From: Heliocidaris tuberculata
Taxonomy: Eukaryota > Echinodermata > Echinoidea > Camarodonta > Echinometridae
Direction of reading: 5' to 3'
DNA length: 64,000 nt
NCBI GenBank assembly: GCA_025618425.1
Contig: CM046845.1
Coordinates: 9,691,439-9,755,438 of the forward strand
A program made the translations under genes and the position numbers. How positions within the stretch are numbered: position 1 is the stretch's first letter; each line of letters starts with the position of its first letter. Below the pieces are notes generated by a model that had not been told where the DNA came from, did no database searches, and was given only the letters and a program-made list of their open reading frames with translations. Of the stretch, positions 44,541 to 57,400 are shown piece by piece.

Positions 44541-45835
44541 AACATGTCATTCCGTAACTCCCAAAACACATAATTTCAACTTATTTCATAAAATGACGTT
44601 CATTTTGTTATGAAAGTTGATAGATAAATCAAGGGACCTAATACGTACAAAATGTATGTGCTTTTGGTGTGAAAAAATATTTTAAACATGAACTATGATA
44701 TGATTAATTATGTCATTCCGTAACAAAATAATATTACGGAATGACATTACATTCAGTTTTGTAAAACTTTAATCAACCCTGAACATATACATTAGTTCAG
44801 CTTAAAATATCAGACAATTATCAAATAAAGTAGAGATGATGAACTCACTTTTCAGTATGAAGATTATATGAAATTTGATAATTTTGATATTTTGTGTTTT
44901 GTGTCCCCAAAAAATGGGGCAAATGGTGTTTTTTGTCTTTCTTTCCTCTATAGCTTTGGTTTTATTGTATTTTAGACCTAACATTATTGATCTAGATGAT
45001 AGTATCAAATAGAACAAATCATAATATGATGAAATTTATGAATATTGAAAAAAAAATAGAATAAGAAATCCAAACAATGAAAAACATGCAATATAAAGTA
45101 GAATGTAATGATTCAATCTATTTGAATGTCTTTTCAAGCTTCCCCGAAGCCTTTTTTTTTTTAATCAATACTCTTCACTATTTTTTAAAAATCTAATTGT
45201 TAACAAATATAAGAATTTTTGAATAAAATTAGCATGAATTATAAAATCTGTGAACACTGAGAGAGCTGTTTTTAACAGATATCTTAGGTCATCAAAAATT
45301 ATCAAATCGTTTGCTCAATCTGTTTTTCAAACTGTTTTAACTACTTGTTTACATAATATGAATTTCATATACTATTTCCCAATGACTTTCATAAGTCATT
45401 CCGTAACAATCATTCCGTAAAGCTGTTTCATTTCATATTTTGCATCATATTTCAAATATTTTCAAATAGATTTCCACGAACATGGTGACATATCAAAGCT
45501 AACATACTACAGAATGCCACGGCAATCTTGAAAACTGGATACATATTCAAAATTCACAGTTTGAGTAATGCTTATTCTGGTTTAAAAGTCATGTCCTTTT
45601 TGTGTTTTTCCGTAAAGAATCAATAATTGAAATACTTAATATGTCGTAAATCTGGTGATGAATAATTGACATGAAACTCAACAATTGTGAAAGTACCTCG
45701 TATTTGTTTATTTTTGTACTATCAATTTGTAAAAAATAATTACGATATTAATAATATTCTTCTTTCAAACTTGAAAATTCTTTGAGAATGTCATTCCATA
45801 ACGCTTGGAATTACCCTACAGCAAAATAAAACGTT
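44541..45835. repeat. Phrase-repeat block: TCATTCCGTAAC
   Basis: TGTCATTCCGTAAC occurs at 44,545 and 44,711, with an inverted copy ATTACGGAATGACA at 44,734. AGTCATTCCGTAAC and ATCATTCCGTAA lie at 45,394-45,420, a shorter TTTCCGTAAAG near 45,607 and TGTCATTCCATAAC at 45,789. The block ends GGAATTACCC (45,808-45,817), the same terminal phrase as the block at 26,209-27,377. The DNA between copies is AT-rich and unrelated. Confidence 0.65.
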
Positions 45836-45887
45836 GTGAGAGGGGCGGGGTGTGCCCCCTCGATTCCTTTGTGGCCCAAAAATCTTA

Positions 45888-46069
45888 CACTCTAAAAAAT
45901 CCCGGGTCAAATCTGACCCGGAATAAGGTCCGATGTGACCATTTCTGGGTCAGATCTGGTCCTTTCTGTGTTACATAGGACCTAATTCCGGGTCATTTTT
46001 GACCCGGAATGGAGTGTGGCCCCAACGGACTGATTTCCGGGTCAATCTGACCCGGGATTTTTAAGAGTG
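45888..46069. mobile_element. 182-bp TA-target MITE with GGGTCA/TGACCC palindromes
   Basis: Begins CACTCTAAAAAATCCCGGGT and ends ACCCGGGATTTTTAAGAGTG, with TA on both sides (45,886-45,887 and 46,070-46,071). The interior repeats TGACCCGGAAT and GGGTCA. The terminus CACTCTAAAAAA is shared with the 7.4-kb element, but the internal palindrome word is different. Confidence 0.8.
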
Positions 46070-46071
46070 TA

Positions 46072-46690
46072 CCCCCCCCCCCCCCCCGCCTCCCCGGTGT
46101 CCGATGATATGCCCTGAAGGTTAAACTTTCTTTTTCTTTTCACTTTACTCGCGCCCACCCTCTTGGTGGCTTCCTTCTCTGATTACTCCCCCCCCCCCCA
46201 AAAAAAAAAAAAAACAACAACAACAAAGAACAAAAACAAAAACAAAACAAAACCGTAAAACAAGATTTGAAAGGAAAAAAAACTGTCCTCCCTTCTATAC
46301 TTTAAGCCCCCTGTGGTTGCGTCCTTTCTCCTTTTGCTCCTACTGAATTCTGTTTTGTAGTTTGAAAATTCACATCCCTTATCTACTCAACACTGCGTAA
46401 AACTGCCAATATGCTATAGTTTAAAGCCAGATTTCAATTTGCTACAGTAAGAAGCAGAAAAATCCTTCGGGGGGGGGGGGGGCTGCCCCTCCCCCCCCCC
46501 CCCCCCCCCCACACACACACTTTTTGGAGTAGACACGTTCCATAAAACCTCGGCAAAAAGGTTCGGAAATTGTCATTAATGAGAGAAATCAAATCAGCTC
46601 CCCCCCCCCCCCCAGTCCCACTTTCAAAAGCCGCTCCGCGGCCCCTGATTTTTGAGAGTGTAAGCATGGTAAGAGGTTAAATTTGTTCAT
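46072..46690. other. Loop DNA with G, C and A runs
   Basis: Alternating C and G homopolymers at about 46,072-46,087, 46,188-46,199, 46,470-46,482, 46,489-46,510 and 46,600-46,613. No gene. Confidence 0.5.
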
Positions 46691-46894
46691 GTTCTTAGTA
46701 CTTGAAGTTGTAAAGAGAAATTCTTCAACATTTAACTTAATATGTATTCCATTATTTATTTATAATTTCATACAATGCTCTTCACGACAGTCAAAGTTAT
46801 AAAACAATAATTTATGTCGAACTTGATTTTACTTTCGATACAACACTGTGCGGAAAACAGCGAATATGCCGGTTTCCATACTGCGCGGATAAGA

Positions 46895-47300
46895 CCTTAA
46901 TTCGGTATACTGTTTTGAGCCCTGATTTCACTTTAAAACAGTAAGACCTTGACAAAAAGTTTCGGCATGTGACCTATATGAGAGTAAAGAGCAGCTATTC
47001 AGCTTTAACCTCATATGAATCATTATTTAGTTAAAATGTCATACGATAATTTTAAAAGCCTTGAAATTTAAAATCGCATTTGGTCCATTTCCGTGTGTAG
47101 TATGCGGCTAACACCTTCGGTGTGCTGTTTTGAGCCCTGATTTCACTTTAAAACAGTAAGACCCAGATAAAAAGTTTCAGCATGTGACATACATGAGAGT
47201 AAAGAGCAACTATTCAGCTTTAATCTCATATAATTCATTATTTAGTTAAATGTCATACGACAGTTTTAAAAGCCTTCAAAGTTAAAACAATTTGCGTGCA
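46895..47300. repeat. Two tandem copies of a unit of about 200 bp
   Basis: TGAGCCCTGATTTCACTTTA opens both copies (about 46,916 and 47,132). Shared blocks include GAGAGTAAAGAGCA and ATTATTTAGTTAAA. A third, more diverged copy may lie before 46,860. Confidence 0.75.
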
Positions 47301-47796
47301 TTTGGGTTGTATCAATCCAAAAAACAATCTCAACTTAAAAATTCAAATCGAAATTTTTCAGCTCTTCAATAATATCACCTTGAAGGAAATGTTTTCTGCT
47401 GTAATATAACTTAGTTTACCTTCACATCAAAGTGTCGAGTAATATTTTTAATGTCAATTTTATCATCTTATCACCCATGTTACACTTTCATTTTCGATTG
47501 GAACTTTTGAAGACACCATACCGCCAAATCCTATTGTTTTCCGCGCTAGCAGACGCCGGAAGTCTTATTGGTCGCGGACCGGAAGTCTTATTGGTCGCTA
47601 AAAGTAGCCCAATACATTTCCCTGGCTCAATTTAGTCCATCGCCAGGCGAGCTATTCTACTTCTCGCTAGCGTATAGCGCAGCTAGCCTAGCTAGCCCCG
47701 GCCGGCCGCCGGCCCGAGGCTAGCTTTTAATACGGTGATCGATTTTTGTAAGTACGTACGTGGTGCAGCTCCCGCGCGCTAGCTTTGCTTTATAGG
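47301..47796. other. Loop of the fold-back element, last part
   Basis: Includes a short direct repeat CCGGAAGTCTTATTGGTCGC (47,555 and 47,580) and a GC-rich patch near 47,660-47,720. No gene seen. Confidence 0.5.
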
Positions 47797-48395
47797 TTTA
47801 TAACGAACGATCCCATTGGTTGATTTAACGTCGCTACACCAATTCATTTAACGTCGCTACACTAATTCGGAATTACTACATGTAGTAATTCGAATTACTA
47901 CACAACGCCTATGTCATAAATGGAATTACTGCACGACGTAATTATTTACGTCGTGTAGTAATTCGAATTGCTACATTACCTTAATTATTTAATGTAGCAA
48001 CACTAATTTATTTAATGTCACGACATCAAATAGTTGAGCAGTAATTCGGAATAGCGTCATGTAGTAATTCGAATTACTACACGACGTAATTATTTGCGTC
48101 ATGTCATTAATGGAATTACTACACGACGCAATTATTTACGTCGTGTAGTCATTCGAATTGCTACACAACCTTAATTATTTAATGTAGCGACACTAAATTA
48201 TTTAATGTCGCGACGTTAAATAGTTGAGCAGTAATTCGGAATAGCGTCATGAAGTAATTCGAATTACTACACGACGTAATTATTTGCGTCATGTCATAAA
48301 TGGAATTACTACATGACGTAATTATTTACGTCGTGTAGTAATTCGAATTACGACATGACGGGTAGTGATGTTTTTGACGGGTTCCTGCTTCCATA
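47797..48395. repeat. Right arm of the fold-back element
   Basis: Inverse of the left arm, about 70 bp shorter because it has a different number of internal palindromic units. Confidence 0.85.
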
Positions 48396-48444
48396 GCTCT
48401 GAAGACCCCCGTTATGAAACATATCCGTTCGCATGCGGCCGGGA

Positions 48445-48477
48445 GGCGCAATTTTTTTTTACACGCTAGCCTGGCCA
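48445..48477. repeat. Left terminal inverted repeat of the MULE
   Basis: Exact inverse of 60,951-60,983, including the nine-T run. Identity of the homopolymer length argues for recent activity. Confidence 0.85.
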
Positions 48478-48694
48478 GTTTCGCCATAATACTCCTAAAA
48501 GTGCGCTGGTGGGAAAGCCTACACATAAGCACGCAGTACGCGTGCGCGTGGACTTAGTTGCTCGCTGATTATTGTTATACATAATGTACATGATGCACCT
48601 CACATGTAGTTTGTATACAGTGCCATAGTAGTCTGCAATCACAGACTCTAATTTGAAAGTTGGACAAAATATATCGAGTCTTGATGAGTGAAGC

Positions 48695-48720
48695 CCACAG
48701 AACTCCTAGGAGTTCTGTGG
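48695..48720. repeat. Perfect 26-bp palindrome
   Basis: CCACAGAACTCCT is followed at once by its complement, with no loop base. It could be a fused pair of inverted ends or a protein-binding site. Confidence 0.9.
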
Positions 48721-50329
48721 TGAAGCCTTGTTCCATGCATGTCGCTCTCCGACAGTGTAAGACTTAGTCTATGTTTCAGACCCTGTGATATGTGAAATGT
48801 GACTGATTGCCATATGTGTATGGAAAATGCACCTCACTTGTAATAATTGTATACAGTGACATAATAGTCTGCCACCACAGACACTAATTTGACAATTTGA
48901 CACAATACATGTATATCATGTCTTGAATGAAGCCTTGTTTGTCCAGCTTTCCATGGATGCACTGACTGCACCTTATTCAAGTCTGTGTAGTTTTATGATT
49001 CAGGCCCTGCGATATGTGCCTGTAAACTTAAGCGGCTTAATACAATTTATTATCAAATAATCATTCTCTCTCTCGCTCTCTCCCTTCATCCCTTACCCTA
49101 CTATCTGTGTCACTCTGTATATTCTTGTTTGATACTGTCTGCTGAGAGCCAGAAGGCCATTAACTCCTATATAATTTCACACAGGATTAGTGTCCTTCTG
49201 GCTCTCAATGAATGATACATTTCTTGTCTTTCTTCTCTTTTGACACACACACACCCTCACACACCAACCACCCCTCGTATGTGCAACCTTACACACAAAA
49301 CCCCTGTACTTATAGTCATAAACATACATACCAAAATGAAAAAAAAAAGTCAGAGAGAGAAAGATATACTATATCTCACTTTCAAAAGAGAAATATTTAT
49401 TTGGGAAAAGTTGAAAAGAACAGTGTGTAGAATGTTGACATTCAAGAATCTACATTTCAGTACCTCCTGGTTCTGTAAAAGCATCAAATCACTTTGTTGT
49501 ATAGCATTCACAAATGAATTTTACAAAATAAGATAAAACAAATGATGATGCCGAATTGATTAGACTGACAAAATATGTATCACAATACAGAGAATCAGGG
49601 ATTTATATCCCATCAGCCACTTGAACACATTACCATGGGAGCATAGGATAGTTTTGGCTTGGCAATGAGAGGATTGAATTACTTGCAAAAATTGTCACAG
49701 CATTGACTGATGATGGACAGTCATGGTAAAAGGTGAAGGCCTATATACACTATTTTCATGTAGCCAAAGTTTCAAATTATATAAAAATAGTCTTGTTCAT
49801 TTTGTTTGAAACATTACATTTCCCCTATTTTTATGAACATGACGCTAAAAAGAGACCCTCCCCCCCCCCATCTTATTAAAATTTGTAGGAAAATTCCTAT
49901 ACCGTGTGAGTAAAAAAAAAAGGAAACCCATGTTTGATCCCAAATTTATGACGGATCGCACAATAAAGCCCAAGGGCAATATGCTGATCTTGTAGCCAAT
50001 TTAATGCTCTTTAATTTAATAGGTTAATCAAACAAATATAATCACAGATGACTGAACAATGGCATTTCCCCCAAAATATGTCAAATTCGTCTCCACCCAA
50101 GTTTTTGCTTAGTGTTCTTTCAATTATTGTTACCACACTATTTTTTATTGAATGTTACACTTGATGCTGAAAACAAAGGAGCTTAGAGGCTGACAAAAAT
50201 CAGATATTTACTTCTAAAAACATTTGACCTAGCTTTGACCAAATCAATCCAAATCTACTTCATTTTTGTTGATCTACTGTTATACATTCCTTTATAACAT
50301 TTGAAGCTTTCTACCTCCAGTGGTTCTTG

Positions 50330-51015
50330 AGACAGTGATATCGCAAGGTTGAAAAAAAACCCCTTTAATTTCAGAAATTGACAAATGTGACCATTGACCT
50401 ACTTACCTTAAATACATGTATAACAACACTGTCTTCTATGGTGTGATACACACTACCACTAATGTTTGTGGTAATTACCACAAATGTTACATCGCCATAA
50501 GGATAGAACCTGTAATTTCAGAAAATTGAGATATCGCAATCAAAAGGCTACTATTTAGAATGTCAGAAATTGACTTCTGTAACCTTTGACATTTTCCATT
50601 ACCCAATAAGACAAATGCAACTGCATTTCCTATATGCCACCACCCTTAAAACCATTAATTTCAGAAATAGACCTCTGTGAACTATGGCCTTTGACCTCAT
50701 TACTCCAAAAATCTAATCAGATCATCTTCCGGTATGGTAATCTCATCAAGTTTGAAGTTCATATCTCAAGTGGTTCTTAAGATGTCGTGATAACGAGGCT
50801 GATACCTGCAATTTCATTGACCTCTGTGACCCTTGATCTTTGACCTACATACTCCAAAATCTATTCAGATCGTCTTCCTATGGTGATACATGCTATCATT
50901 AAGTTTGAAGTTCATATCTCAAATGGCTCTTGAGATATTACGATGACAGGAAAGCGGGATGGATGGACAACCCGAAAACATGATGCCTCCAGCACCCCCT
51001 TCGGTGGCGGGGGCT
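50330..51015. repeat. Degenerate tandem repeat, unit about 180-200 bp
   Basis: Phrases such as GACCTCTGTGACC, TTTGACCT, ACTCCAAAA, TCTAATCAGATC and AAGTTTGAAGTTCATATCTC recur three or more times. The block ends in CCAGCACCCCCTTCGGTGGC. Confidence 0.6.
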
Positions 51016-51454
51016 GAGGCATACAAATCTGATAAGATAATCTTTCTATGGTAATACATGTATATATAATCACCAAGTTGGACTACATTTCGTTTTTGAG
51101 CAATGGGGCTTTTGCAAAGAACAGACTTCTACTCGACATTAAACCATGTTTTTTCCCCGGAATATTTCAGCCATCTCTCGACAGATTTTGCTTAATTAAA
51201 CTTGCATTAAAAATTATTATATTTTGATAAAGATTATCGACAATAGTTTTTAAAAAAATGAATTATCATTTCGACGGCTGGTTAACCTGCTGACAAGACC
51301 AGATCTGTTTGACATTTGACCTCAAAATGACATTTCACACTGGTAAGTGATCTTTATGAGAATGAACAACAAGAAGAATCAAGGATGGACAATATGAAAA
51401 AAGGGGGAAAACACAGCCCATAGCCTTCTTTTGCTGTCATTCTACCTTTCTTTC

Positions 51455-54400
51455 TTATTTTGCACTATGGGTTTTGCCCAAAGATTTTGACATCATGACG
51501 GCATGACTTAAGGAATGGGGTGCAGCCAATTTCACTCTCTTTGGGAGTCTGGAACCAGATGAGGTAACCTCCCTAACATAACCATGCTCTTTGACAGAGG
51601 ACTGCTTGGTTGGCCGACCACTTCCGATCTTCTTCCTACCACCAAGCTTGAGCTTCCTTCTTGCAATGGCCGTAGGTTGTACACCAATACTTGGACCTGA
51701 CATTTTATTTGGTAGAATTGATCCAATCTGCTTTTTTCTCTTGACCTTTCGCCTTGCCAGATTGATCCCACAATACCTACCAAACATCCTCAATGCTGAG
51801 CTCAGGTTCTCATCCTTGCCAAGCTTGCGGTAGGAGCGGATCATTGCTTTGGCAGGCTCTGCAAATGTTTCTGGATTATTTCTAACTCTATCCTTAATGC
51901 CATCAAGAAGCGTATCAAATTCTTCGAGATACTGATGGCATGCTGGGGCTGAAATAAATATGAATTTAAAAAATTATTTAATTCAATATCTACCATTCAA
52001 CATGTTTTATACAAACTTGGGACATCTCTATTTAAATGTATCCTATCAAAGTAAAAATATTGGCTTATACAGCACAAACTTTTACAGGTATAACCTAGCC
52101 CCCATTTTTCTTGGAAAATTTCTTCAAGATTTCAGCTTTTTGTAGCTACTAAGTTCTGATGGAAGGCTCCTCTTTGTTATATTATAAATCCAAAGGCAAA
52201 ACTTTAAATTATCAAAAATTTTGGATGTTCATATGGATTGTCTTTCATATCACTCTATTTTAGATGCACGTGTTTTGAGACAAAATCCATTAAACACGAT
52301 GATTGTGGGAGAGGGAGGAATAGCAACGTGTTTGATATCTACAATTTCTAGAATAGATTTTAATTTTGCATAAATCCAAGAGAAGATTTAGGCCTTTCAT
52401 AGTTTTAAAAAACTGAACTGCCTTGGTAGAGATGTTCTCTTTGAAGATGTAATATTATTTATGTCATTATTTGTTTCTCTTTTTCACAGGGCTTTTTTTA
52501 CACAAGGGGGTAAAGTCACCCTTAGACCCTATACTGTGGTCTGACTGTTAATATATAACTCCTAATGCTTATAGTTATAAATGTGACAAAACACACTATT
52601 ACTTACTCATTCAATAACAGCTTCTGTGAGTTCCATCAAAATGATCTTGATATGTTGTTCTAGTATAAACTCCATGCAACAACAAAATGGTAAATTAATT
52701 AGAGGAATGAGTTATCAAAACACATGGATGAATGACAAATCATGCAATGATATCGTATTTTCAACAGTTATACAGTAAACAAAACTACAAAGGTAGTACA
52801 TATCGGTAGTATTCAACAGATGATAATTGCAGTCAGGTTTTGAATACTGTTACTTTTTGTTTATAGTGCAATGAATAACGGCATTGAACCCTAGCAAGCT
52901 GCAGACCTTGTTCCTTTAATAGCAACAAATGTAATTACATATGTTTTAAATGACAATAAATGTGTGTGAATTGCCAAAGTTCTTCTATTTCATTCTCCAG
53001 TAGTTTGAGTGAATTTATGTGTATTTTTTTTTTAATGTAGAAAATGTATCAATTTATCAAATGGGTTGGGATGGATACAGGAAAATCTTGTTATTACAAC
53101 GTCCTTAGGACCACGGAAAGTTCCTCACTATAAGCGAAATTTCATTGTCTTGCCTGCACCTCGCAATCTTTAATAGAGAGAATGCATGTTTGTAATACAG
53201 TTATGGTTCATGGAAAGTTCATTGACATTTGACCTTTGTCGAATATGACCCATATTCGTGCTTGACCCGAGTCTTCAAGAGAAGTACAACTAGTATGAAT
53301 TTGGCAATCCTACCTCAAAGCTATAAAAATTATTGTTGACGATACTGACAACACCGCCAGAAATAGTAAACAAATATACCATGAACTGAGAGGCTCTAGT
53401 TGAAATTACGGATTCCGCGGTGGCAGGAATAGCACTATATTGTCTGAGGGGCTTAGCCCCGAAGAAAATAGTGTTATTTCTGTCACCGAGGAGTCCATAA
53501 TGTCACTAGTGGCTCGAAACAGTGCATGATATATTTGTTTTATATCCCTCCAACAAATCTTGAAAAAATAATGATAAAAATCTACCATGGTTTACACAGT
53601 GGTCTATGAGGCCGATACCGATAGCACTTTTCACACGTTGTCGATGAAAAACCACTGATCAATTACATATCTGTGACGACATTCATGGCATAGTGCACTA
53701 TACCATGAATGACATCACGGTATAGCACATTTTTCTTCATCGGCATCGGCATTATCCATTAATGAGGGATATAATAACGTCTATTTCTTGCTCGGACTCA
53801 GGTGAGACAAAAACTGCGTATGGCTCCACTGAACCCCTTCAGTGGAATAAAAGAATACCTCCAAATATGACTGTTATGCCCGTCTACCTTAAAACATGAT
53901 TAACAGTGACATACGTGTATCAGGCAAACATCGATCATGCAAACAATAATAACATGCAATGAATTTTGATCAATTCAACTCTGAACAAAATGGTTTTGAA
54001 ATTATGAACAGATGACAGAATAGGGATGCTGCATCATGGCCATAGCTCATTGGCTCATTTTAGCCACATCAGCAAAATCAATTTTCTATTTGCAATTTTT
54101 TTGCTAGCCTTCATCTTTAAACTTTACATATTGAGATTAGTAAATAATTCAAGTTAGAAACAATTCAGTCGATGCTTACATTTGGAACGATCAAAGGCAT
54201 TGTGCAGATCTCTCTGAGCTTGCAGACTGGCAATCTTTACAAGTTGAGGGTCTTGTAGTTGGGGAATTTCTTGGGGATCTTCTTGAACTTCCATGGCTTC
54301 TTGAACTTCCATGGCTTCTTGAGGCTGTACTGGATGGTAGGCCGGTTGTAGGGGTTGTAGCCATGTATCGGGAACATTATCATCTCCTTTGAATTACATA

Positions 54401-57400
54401 TAGAGAAGAAAACAAACAACCACAACAAAAAAACATTAAATGCATGTAACAAAGAAGTCAGGAGATCTTTTCTTATTTAAAAGGACAAACACCTGCAATA
54501 CGAATGAATGTGGTGCAAGCCTGCTGTTTGCACAGACCTCCACGAGTTGCCTGGCCTAGAGCGACATACACAGGTATAGTATGTAAATGTAACAATATGA
54601 GGATTAACAACTTCCATTCCAATCTACTTTTCAGGACCCAAGCTAGCTGGTTCCTCAAAAATGGATTTGATACCCCCCCCCCCCCCCCGAAATAGCAATT
54701 CAAATTGTAGTGTTTATTTTAGTTTTAATTTTTTTTCTTAAAGAAATAATGAACACCCAATCATTTTTCATTTTGAAACAAGGACGTACAACCCCTTTGC
54801 AGTGATTGAACTAAGTTGTGTGAAGAGGTTAGGATTATTGGGTCAAGAATATTATAATTCATTTCTGGAAATTGGAGGATTTACAAAAACATTCAACATT
54901 GACTCACGCCCAGTGGCGATCTTCCAGAACAGGGCCTTTTCTGCAGGCGTTGAAGGGGGGAAATTGCTTGAGGGCACCCGATGATATTTGACAATAGCTT
55001 CCTGATGCTTGCAGGGACCACCAGTCTGCCCCTCAAAGCAAGTGCAAATGCCAATTTGCATATCTACAGTGTAGGTAACTGCAGCGTTGGTCTGGCTTTT
55101 GACGTGAAACGTCCTCTCTCCGACCTGGGGTATAATTGAACAAATTTAAGAGTACCGGCAGTATTATCACACAGTAGCATTGTTGCACACTTCCACAAGC
55201 AAAAGACCTTTCTGCTGTTTAATATATCTGTAAAGCGCTTAGAGACGTAGTCTAAGCATGAAGCGCTATATACATGTAAATCCAGAATATTATTAATATT
55301 ATTTATTTAAAACAAAATCAGTTTGGAAATATGAAGCATAACTACAAAACATAATAAATCAACCCATTGTATTTACATATTTCTTTGTTCTATAGCAGGG
55401 ATCAAATCAATTTTTTCATCAGACAATCTGCCTATACATCGACACATTTAACCCTAAAGCAAGGGGGGGGGGGAATCCGCCCCCCTGTACATTCACCGCG
55501 ACATGTTAAAGGATATTTTTTTGTGCTGCAAGCTTTCATGACTTTGTAGTGCAGAGTTGTATGCATTTTTGATACCAGACTTTCAGTTTTGACCACTGGG
55601 TACGGCACAGTTTCAAAAATGAGAAATTTCCCATTGACCTACATGTATTATAGCAACACACTGGAGAAATGCAAATATTGGAACATACGAAAATGTAAAT
55701 GCTGATCATTCAAAAACTATTTGAGATGAAGGTATGAAACTTTATGGGCTTATTCATTATAAAATGCTCTACCTACATGTCTAGTTTCAGAACTTTTTGT
55801 CTCTCAATGGCCAAGATCCGGAGGGAGGTGGGGGGGGGGGGTTAAGAATTAGGATCTGAAAACTCATCTCTTACCATAACTTCTTAATTTTTGATTTTTT
55901 ATATGATGTCTCTAATTGTTGCCTTTCATTACTCCATGATATTACTGTCTTATAATGTACATGTCAGAGCCTCATAGGAATGGCACCCAAAATGTTCATT
56001 GCATTGTATTGTAATCGATGAGACTCTTTTGTAAAAGGTAACAAAATGCACAAAAGGAATTGTTGGCACCTTACAGAGATCCTAGGATCATAGGTGGTCT
56101 AATAAAAGAGATATACTATGAATTTTCAGGTAAAATAGGTTGGCACCAGTTTTCTTACCTTAGTTATGGCATCCTCATCTATTGTGGAACGATGCTGTGG
56201 TCTCACCCACTTCAGAGGTCTTGAGTTAGCTACTGCAAGAAGTTTGCGTTGGTAATATCCCTCAAGCCTGTACAGGACAAAGTCCACAAGCTGAGGGACA
56301 TTAAAAGCCCTTGATCTCTGAAGGATCGAATCTTTCACCACACGCATAGCAGCCTCTGCGTAGTTGTTAGTGTGGTTCCCTCTTATCAAGAGCTGCATCC
56401 GGAAGGCATGTGCCCATACTTGTCGCCTCTCATAAAGATTTGACATGTATGTCACAAAGCCAGCGTACCTAAGGGAAAAAATAAACAATGACTTAATGCC
56501 TAAATGTTATCTTGATAATTATTGATTCATATAAAAAAACTTTTAATATTGCTAACAGTTTAGATTTAGGTTAACTCTATGTAATGACATGATTTAGTTA
56601 ATCTTCATAATCAGAATTAACAAGTGATAATTTGCTTCAGGGTGACAGAAATTCCCAACATAATTGTATCGAAACTTTTGAAACCAACCTTTTGACAAGT
56701 GGATCCAGGAGAGCTTGATTGAATGCAAGGTCAACAGCAGAGGTGTCCTTAGCATACACCATCTGTTTGATGTGTGTATAGAGGCATTGACGATGAGCCT
56801 TCGCTACTCCATGTTTGGCATCCCAAAGCCATCGCCACACAGCCTGGAGCACATGAAAGGTGCACAGTAGTAAAGTAGATTGGGGAAACACTGACTGTAG
56901 GGCTTTTCTCTCTGCTAAGCAGTCATCTGTGATGAACGTCTCTGGTCCATGGCATTTGCCACCAAAAGCTCCTGAAGGCAACAATGTCTTGAGAAGGGTG
57001 AGGCCCTGGGTGATGGTGTCTTCTTGCTCGTTGGATGTAATGAGAACTCCCAGTGGAAGACCCCCTGCAGAGCTGTGGGTAAGAAGAAGGAATATCCGGG
57101 AACCATGTCGATCTACACCACCTGCCAGAACACAACAAAAAGGTGTAATTGTTAAGAAAATGAAATTCAAGTATTAACCAACTGACTACAATTTGGTTCT
57201 GGTCATAAGAAGCATTCCTGTTTTTGCCTTAATTATTTTTTGCCTTGCACTTGAACTTGAACTTTATTTCTATTGAACCCTTTTGGAGTATGAGAAAAAT
57301 ACATTAATACATGGTATATACCATCAACTAGATGGATTCTCGACTACGCGCAGTCGAAATTAACGCCTCTGCAATTGCCAGATCAGAAATATATCACATT

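Larger units (their letters stand above)
43235..48395. mobile_element. Fold-back element with 0.6-0.67-kb inverted repeats
   Basis: Outer ends TATGGAAGCAGGAACCCG and its complement are followed by near-identical arms (left 43,235-43,904, right 47,797-48,395). GCTCTG is present on both sides (43,229-43,234 and 48,396-48,401) as a 6-bp target duplication. The arms are built of short palindromic units around GTAGTAATTCGAATTACTAC and TAATTACGTCGTGTAG. This is the plan of fold-back elements such as Drosophila FB and sea-urchin TU, although TU elements are described with an 8-bp duplication. The 3.9-kb loop has no recognisable gene. Confidence 0.85.
48478..51454. other. MULE interior beyond the transposase stop codon
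   Basis: No gene. It holds a 26-bp perfect palindrome (48,695-48,720), a CT run (49,066-49,082), a short inverted repeat GAGAGCCAGAAGG/CCTTCTGGCTCTC (49,144-49,206) and, from about 50,330 to 51,010, degenerate repeats of 180-200 bp marked by GACCTCTGTGACC and ACTCCAAAAATCTAATCAGA, probably another element. Confidence 0.5.
51949..54179. other. Intron between transposase exons 9 and 10
   Basis: About 2.2 kb, the longest intron of the gene. Apart from the two hairpins, nothing recognisable. Confidence 0.6.

Noticed and set aside
43235..48395. Maverick/Polinton element
   Set aside because: The 6-bp duplication and long inverted repeats fit, but at 5.2 kb there is no integrase, polymerase or capsid gene, and the palindromic arm structure is fold-back-like.
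56860..57177. Plus-strand and alternative minus-strand frames over transposase exon 6
   Set aside because: Shadows of the real MULE exon, whose frame has the DDE motifs and correct splice sites.
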